From Ruminococcus sp. (GTDB taxonomy: Bacteria > Bacillota > Clostridia > Oscillospirales > Ruminococcaceae), in the NCBI GenBank assembly GCA_024697705.1, contig JAILFF010000073.1, positions 1 through 24,415 on the forward strand: a stretch of 24,415 nucleotides of DNA. The letters are read 5' to 3'. The notes under the pieces are model-generated. The model did no database searches. It saw only the letters and a program-made list of their open reading frames with translations, and was not told the origin of the DNA. The translations under genes were made by a program, and so were the position numbers. Positions 21,366 to 24,415 of this stretch are shown here, piece by piece. Every line of letters starts with the position of its first letter. The stretch's first letter is position 1.

Positions 21366-22503
21366 CGATCTTTTTGTACTGGGAAAACGCAGCGGAAATG
21401 AGAAACGCAGCTTTCTGCTTATCGACCCGTTACAGGCAAAGCATCTGCCCGTTTCGCCGACAAAGGCGCTCGCGATGATGGACACACTGGGCAGTCAGCT
21501 TGCGGCGGCTTACCCCGACACAGGCTGCATAATAGGCTTTGCCGAGACCGCCACGGCTGTCGCGGCGCAGGCGGCGACGCATTTCCCGCCGCACGCCATT
21601 TATTTGCAGACCACGCGGGAAAACGTGGGCGACACGCGCAACCCCTTTCTGCTTGAATTTTCTGAGGATCACAGCCACGCCGTAAGGCAGCAGCTCCGCA
21701 CCGACCTTATGGCAAAGCAGCTGAAATTCAGTCTGCTGAACGACCGTCCCGTAATGCTGATCGACGACGAGATCTCGACGGGCAGGACGGCGGGAAATAT
21801 CATCAAAAGCATCAACGGCGCTCTGCCGCTGCTTCCGAAGTATATCAGCGGCTACGTTATCGGCTCGGTGATCAACCGCATGGACGACAGCACCCGCGAG
21901 AGCTACGCCGCACAGGGCATCGACTGCGCCTCGCTCATATTTGCCGATGTGGACGGTCTTGAAGAACGCGCCGACCGCTTTGCGGAAAAGCCGCCCGCGG
22001 AGCTTACCGACATTCCCGCGGCTGAGTTCGAGGAGCTTTCGGTGGAGAAAAAGCTGCCAGACCCGAAAATGGGCGGAGTGTTCGTCCACGACCTGAAAAT
22101 GTGGCTGAACGGCTTTAACGACGAAGCATTCGAGCTTATAAAAGATCGTCTGCCCGAGCGCGGGCGGGTGCTTGTCATGGGCACGGAGGAGTGTATGCTC
22201 CCCGCGCTGTATCTCGGCAAAACGATCGAGGAAAAAACGGGTGCGGAGGTATATTCGCACTCGACGACGCGCAGTCCGATAGGCATTTGCGGCGACGAGG
22301 AATATCCCGTGCATGAGGGTTATCATATCGCGAGCTTTTACGAAGCGGGGCGTGACACATATATTTACTGTCCTGCGGAATATGACATGGTGATAGTTGT
22401 CACGGACAGCCGTGATAATGAGCAGTCTCGGCGGGCGATGGAGGATATCACGAGAGTTTTTGCAAAGAAATGCGGGAAATTTGTGCTTATATGCAACAAA
22501 TAA
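21349..22503 (+). CDS. Phosphoribosyltransferase-TRSP domain protein
   Basis: 384 residues from the ATG at 21349 (GAGG six bases upstream, within the preceding gene; 17-base overlap). The first half is a type I phosphoribosyltransferase with the PRPP loop LIDDEISTGRT (137-147). The second half (about 240-384) is the TRSP domain, with MGTEECMLPALYLG near 278 and SHSTTRSPIG (304-313), whose TRSP gives the domain its name. In the Ter-linked operons described by Anantharaman, Iyer and Aravind (2012) this protein occurs with a CitE-like lyase, ATP-grasp, a HAD hydrolase and the StiP-type protein, and is proposed to build a ribosylated metabolite. Here only the lyase is present. The operon ends at the hairpin at 22585-22623. 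Confidence 0.88.
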   Translation: MKYTLDDLFVLGKRSGNEKRSFLLIDPLQAKHLPVSPTKALAMMDTLGSQLAAAYPDTGCIIGFAETATAVAAQAATHFPPHAIYLQTTRENVGDTRNPFLLEFSEDHSHAVRQQLRTDLMAKQLKFSLLNDRPVMLIDDEISTGRTAGNIIKSINGALPLLPKYISGYVIGSVINRMDDSTRESYAAQGIDCASLIFADVDGLEERADRFAEKPPAELTDIPAAEFEELSVEKKLPDPKMGGVFVHDLKMWLNGFNDEAFELIKDRLPERGRVLVMGTEECMLPALYLGKTIEEKTGAEVYSHSTTRSPIGICGDEEYPVHEGYHIASFYEAGRDTYIYCPAEYDMVIVVTDSRDNEQSRRAMEDITRVFAKKCGKFVLICNK

Positions 22504-22526
22504 GCAGAAGTGCCTGCAAAACCAAC

Positions 22527-22560
22527 CCCTTCCCAAGACTTTTGGTATGCCCTCTCTTTG
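22527..22560 (+). repeat. Dispersed repeat tail downstream of the PRTase-TRSP gene
   Basis: CCCCTTCCCAAGACTTTTGG followed by TATGCCCTCTCTTTG; compare CCCCCTTCCTAAGACTTTTG then GTTTGCC at 14350-14375. The adjoining GCGGC also matches the terminator at 525-563 read in reverse. Confidence 0.7.
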
Positions 22561-22584
22561 CGGCGACCGTTAGTTTGTAAATGT

Positions 22585-22627
22585 AAACGGCGCGTGCCAC
22601 CAATCGGTAGACACGCGCCGTTTATTC
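22585..22627. terminator. Bidirectional hairpin between convergent operons
   Basis: AAACGGCGCGTG (22585-22596) and CACGCGCCGTTT (22612-22623) form a perfect 12-bp stem. The T-tracts are short on both strands (TTTATT; TTTACATTT). It serves the PRTase-TRSP gene from one side and the small membrane protein from the other. Confidence 0.75.
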
Positions 22628-22640
22628 ATACATCGGTAAA

Positions 22641-22835
22641 TTAGGAATTGTCTTTATTTTGTTTCTCGGCTTTTACGCTCTGTATCGCCCATATCAGTTC
22701 GAGGACTGCCGCTATAACGCCTACTATCGCGTCGTCGATGGGTCCCGGAAAAATGTCGGGCAGAATTGCGTAGACAGCCGCCGCGACCGCCGTTATTATC
22801 TTACGCGCAAGAAACTTGTTCTTAACGGGCTTCAT
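22641..22835 (-). CDS. Small DUF1232-like membrane protein coupled to xylB
   Basis: 64 residues starting MKPVKNKFLARK. The ATG at 22835 is one base after the xylB stop (TGAGATG), so translation is coupled; a start further upstream would lie inside xylB. The centre AVYAILPDIFPGPIDDAIVG (residues 21-40) resembles the DUF1232/YkvA motif (YhlxPxDhIPdhhP-xGxxDD) and is followed by a hydrophobic helix (VIAAVLELIWAIQSV); the ends are basic and Asn/Lys-rich. DUF1232 proteins are small membrane proteins of unknown function. The link to xylulose metabolism is only positional; no ribosome site better than GAAGCTCGG is seen. Confidence 0.65.
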   Translation of the reverse strand: MKPVKNKFLARKIITAVAAAVYAILPDIFPGPIDDAIVGVIAAVLELIWAIQSVKAEKQNKDNS

Positions 22836-22836
22836 C

Positions 22837-24363
22837 TCAGCCGAGCTTCGCAAGCTTCGCGCACTGAGCCTTTACAGCAGGATAGATCTCGCGGTACAGC
22901 TGATAGTAGCTCTCGTATACGGGAACGTTCGCCGCTTCGGGGTTCTGCGTCTTGTCAACAGATACAACAGCCTTGCAAGCCTCGGGAACCGAGCCGTAAA
23001 CGCCCGCACCCGTCAGTGCCAGCAGAGCCACGCCCAAAGCGGGACCTTCCTTGCTCGCTACCGTCTTAACGGGGCAGTTGTACAGATCGGCAAGCATCGA
23101 GCGCCACAGCGGAGAGCTTCCGCCGCCGCCGCAAGCCATCATGTCGGAAACATTTATCTTCATCTCGCGGAATACCTCAACGCAGTCGCGCAGGGAGTAG
23201 GAAACGCCTTCAAGCACCGCACGGAGCATATGCTTCTTCGTGTGCATAGCCGACAGACCGAAGAACATACCTCTTGCGTTCGGGTCGAGGTGGGGAGTTC
23301 TTTCACCCATCAGATAAGGCAGATACAGCAGCCTTTCCGCGCCTACGGGAACGGTCATGGCTTCCTTGTCCATCAGATAATATTCGTCAACGCCCATATA
23401 TTTGGCGGTCTCCTTCTCGGCTTCGCAGAAGTTGTCGCGGAACCATTTGAGCGACAAGCCCGCGCCCTGGGTAACGCCCATAACGTGCCAGGTATTGGGA
23501 ACAGCCGCGCAGCAGGTGTGGACTCTGCCCTTCGGGTCGATGGCGATGTTCGAGGTGTGCGCGAATACAACGCCCGATGTGCCGATAGTCGTGAAAGCCT
23601 TGCCGTCTTCCGCAACGCCCGTGCCGATAGCCGCCGCCGCGTTGTCGCCCGCGCCGCCCACTACGATAGTGCCTTCGCAGAGACCGAGCTCGTCAGCCAT
23701 AGCCTTTGTGAGCGTGCCCGTTACCTCGCAGGATTCGTAGACCTTGCCGAGCCACGCCTTATCGATGCCGAAGGCGGTCAGCAGCTCGTCAGACCACTTT
23801 CTGTTCGGAACGTCAAGCAGCTGCATACCCGATGCGTCGGAGACTTCGGTGGCATATTCGCGGGTCAGCACAAAGCGCAGATAGTCCTTCGGCAGAAGGA
23901 TATGAGCGATCTTGCCGTAAACTTCGGGCTCGTTGTTCTTTACCCAAAGTATCTTTGCGGCAGTCCAGCCCGTGAGGGCGGGGTTCGCGGTTATCTCGAT
24001 GAGCTTTTCGCGGCCTACGTTAGCGGTCATCCACTCGACTTCCTTTTCGGTACGCTGATCGCACCAGATTATGGAACGGCGCAGAACGTTGTTGTCCTTG
24101 TCAAGAAGCACAAGACCGTGCATCTGACCCGAAATGCCGATGCCCTTTACGTCTTCCTTTTTCACGCCGCTCTGAGCCATAACAGCCTTGATAGTATTTA
24201 TCATTGCGCTTGCCCAGTCGGCGGGCTCCTGTTCGGCGTAGCCGTTTTTGGGCTGATACATGGGGTATTCTATCGTCTTGGAGGCGATAACCGTTCCTTT
24301 TTCGTCGAAAAGCACTGTTTTGGTACCGCTGGTACCGCAGTCAACTCCGATAACATAAGCCAT
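22837..24363 (-). CDS. xylB: Xylulokinase
   Basis: 508 residues, full length for the FGGY family. It phosphorylates D-xylulose, feeding xylose into the pentose phosphate pathway. Seen: phosphate-1 motif GVDCGTSGTKT (6-16), substrate motif GISGQMHGLVL (76-86), the xylulokinase-typical WCDQRT (100-105), LLPKDYLRFVLT and EVSDASG (about 157-179), catalytic D240 in GGAGDNAAAAIG, and GERTPH with ACGGGGSSPLWR near the C-terminus for ATP. These identify XylB rather than glycerol, gluconate or ribulose kinases. Start: ATG at 24363 with AAAGGAG nine bases upstream. The small DUF1232-like gene follows directly. No xylA is within the window; the upstream region continues beyond it. Confidence 0.94.
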   Translation of the reverse strand: MAYVIGVDCGTSGTKTVLFDEKGTVIASKTIEYPMYQPKNGYAEQEPADWASAMINTIKAVMAQSGVKKEDVKGIGISGQMHGLVLLDKDNNVLRRSIIWCDQRTEKEVEWMTANVGREKLIEITANPALTGWTAAKILWVKNNEPEVYGKIAHILLPKDYLRFVLTREYATEVSDASGMQLLDVPNRKWSDELLTAFGIDKAWLGKVYESCEVTGTLTKAMADELGLCEGTIVVGGAGDNAAAAIGTGVAEDGKAFTTIGTSGVVFAHTSNIAIDPKGRVHTCCAAVPNTWHVMGVTQGAGLSLKWFRDNFCEAEKETAKYMGVDEYYLMDKEAMTVPVGAERLLYLPYLMGERTPHLDPNARGMFFGLSAMHTKKHMLRAVLEGVSYSLRDCVEVFREMKINVSDMMACGGGGSSPLWRSMLADLYNCPVKTVASKEGPALGVALLALTGAGVYGSVPEACKAVVSVDKTQNPEAANVPVYESYYQLYREIYPAVKAQCAKLAKLG

Positions 24364-24415
24364 AATAAAAAACTCCTTTACGAATTTATTGATTCCTGCC
24401 GAAATCAGCAGAAAT
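24364..24415 (-). promoter_or_regulatory. Partial xylB leader
   Basis: Contains the ribosome site AAAGGAG (rc of 24373-24379) and a small hairpin (CTGCTGATTTCGGCAG on the minus strand). No promoter is visible before the window ends. Confidence 0.4.

Overview
The window looks like chromosome from a gut or rumen Clostridia, most likely a Ruminococcus-type Oscillospiraceae. This is an inference from gene content: a GH3 beta-glucosidase with its two catalytic domains in swapped order (known from Ruminococcus albus and Butyrivibrio), a GH43 glycosidase and a xylulokinase, a response regulator with a SARP-like output domain, a DUF4364 protein, a YlbJ-like sporulation membrane protein fragment, strong GGAGG ribosome sites and TTGATT/TTGACT-17-TATAAT promoters. 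No rRNA, tRNA, CRISPR array, complete IS element or phage module is visible.

Layout. 1-900: 3' end of a YlbJ-like membrane protein, its terminator, and an orphan PqqD-like gene on the other strand. 945-5692: GH43, thiE (reverse) and the large GH3; neither glycosidase has a signal peptide, so both probably split imported oligosaccharides in the cytoplasm. 5693-6165: non-coding sequence and the wreck of a response regulator gene. 6166-9840 (reverse): a LytS/YehU-type sensor kinase and SARP-like response regulator, translationally coupled, followed by a membrane diguanylate cyclase whose promoter carries a tandem direct repeat where a -35 box should be. 10095-11443: an Rpn-type nuclease/transposase-like gene, a relic resembling the C-terminus of a second one, and a degenerate palindromic repeat. 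11444-13818: aspartate kinase (reverse) and a lipoprotein polysaccharide deacetylase (forward). 13837-14390: a roughly 550-bp inverted repeat built from two head-to-head copies of the same palindromic repeat.

14414-15454: azlCD branched-chain amino acid exporter (reverse). 15455-15818: intergenic, with a second promoter carrying tandem direct repeats and several hairpins. 15819-18239 (reverse): pncA, an unknown Cys-rich protein and pncB, an NAD salvage operon. 18427-20142 (reverse): aroC and DUF4364. 20204-20349: a TTAA-flanked AT-rich inverted repeat. 20370-22503 (forward): overlapping genes for a CitE-like HpcH/HpaI lyase and a phosphoribosyltransferase-TRSP protein, the core pair of the biosynthetic module linked by Anantharaman, Iyer and Aravind to Ter (tellurium/stress) systems, here without any visible ter genes. 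22641-24363 (reverse): xylB and a tiny DUF1232-like membrane protein coupled to it.

The most unusual signals are the two promoters with SARP-type tandem repeats (7460-7500 and 15578-15612), the stripped-down HpcH/PRTase-TRSP operon with its inverted-repeat leader, and the family of palindromic intergenic repeats with a common CTTTTGGTTTGCC tail. All coordinates were worked out by eye; family names rest on recognised motifs, not on searches.
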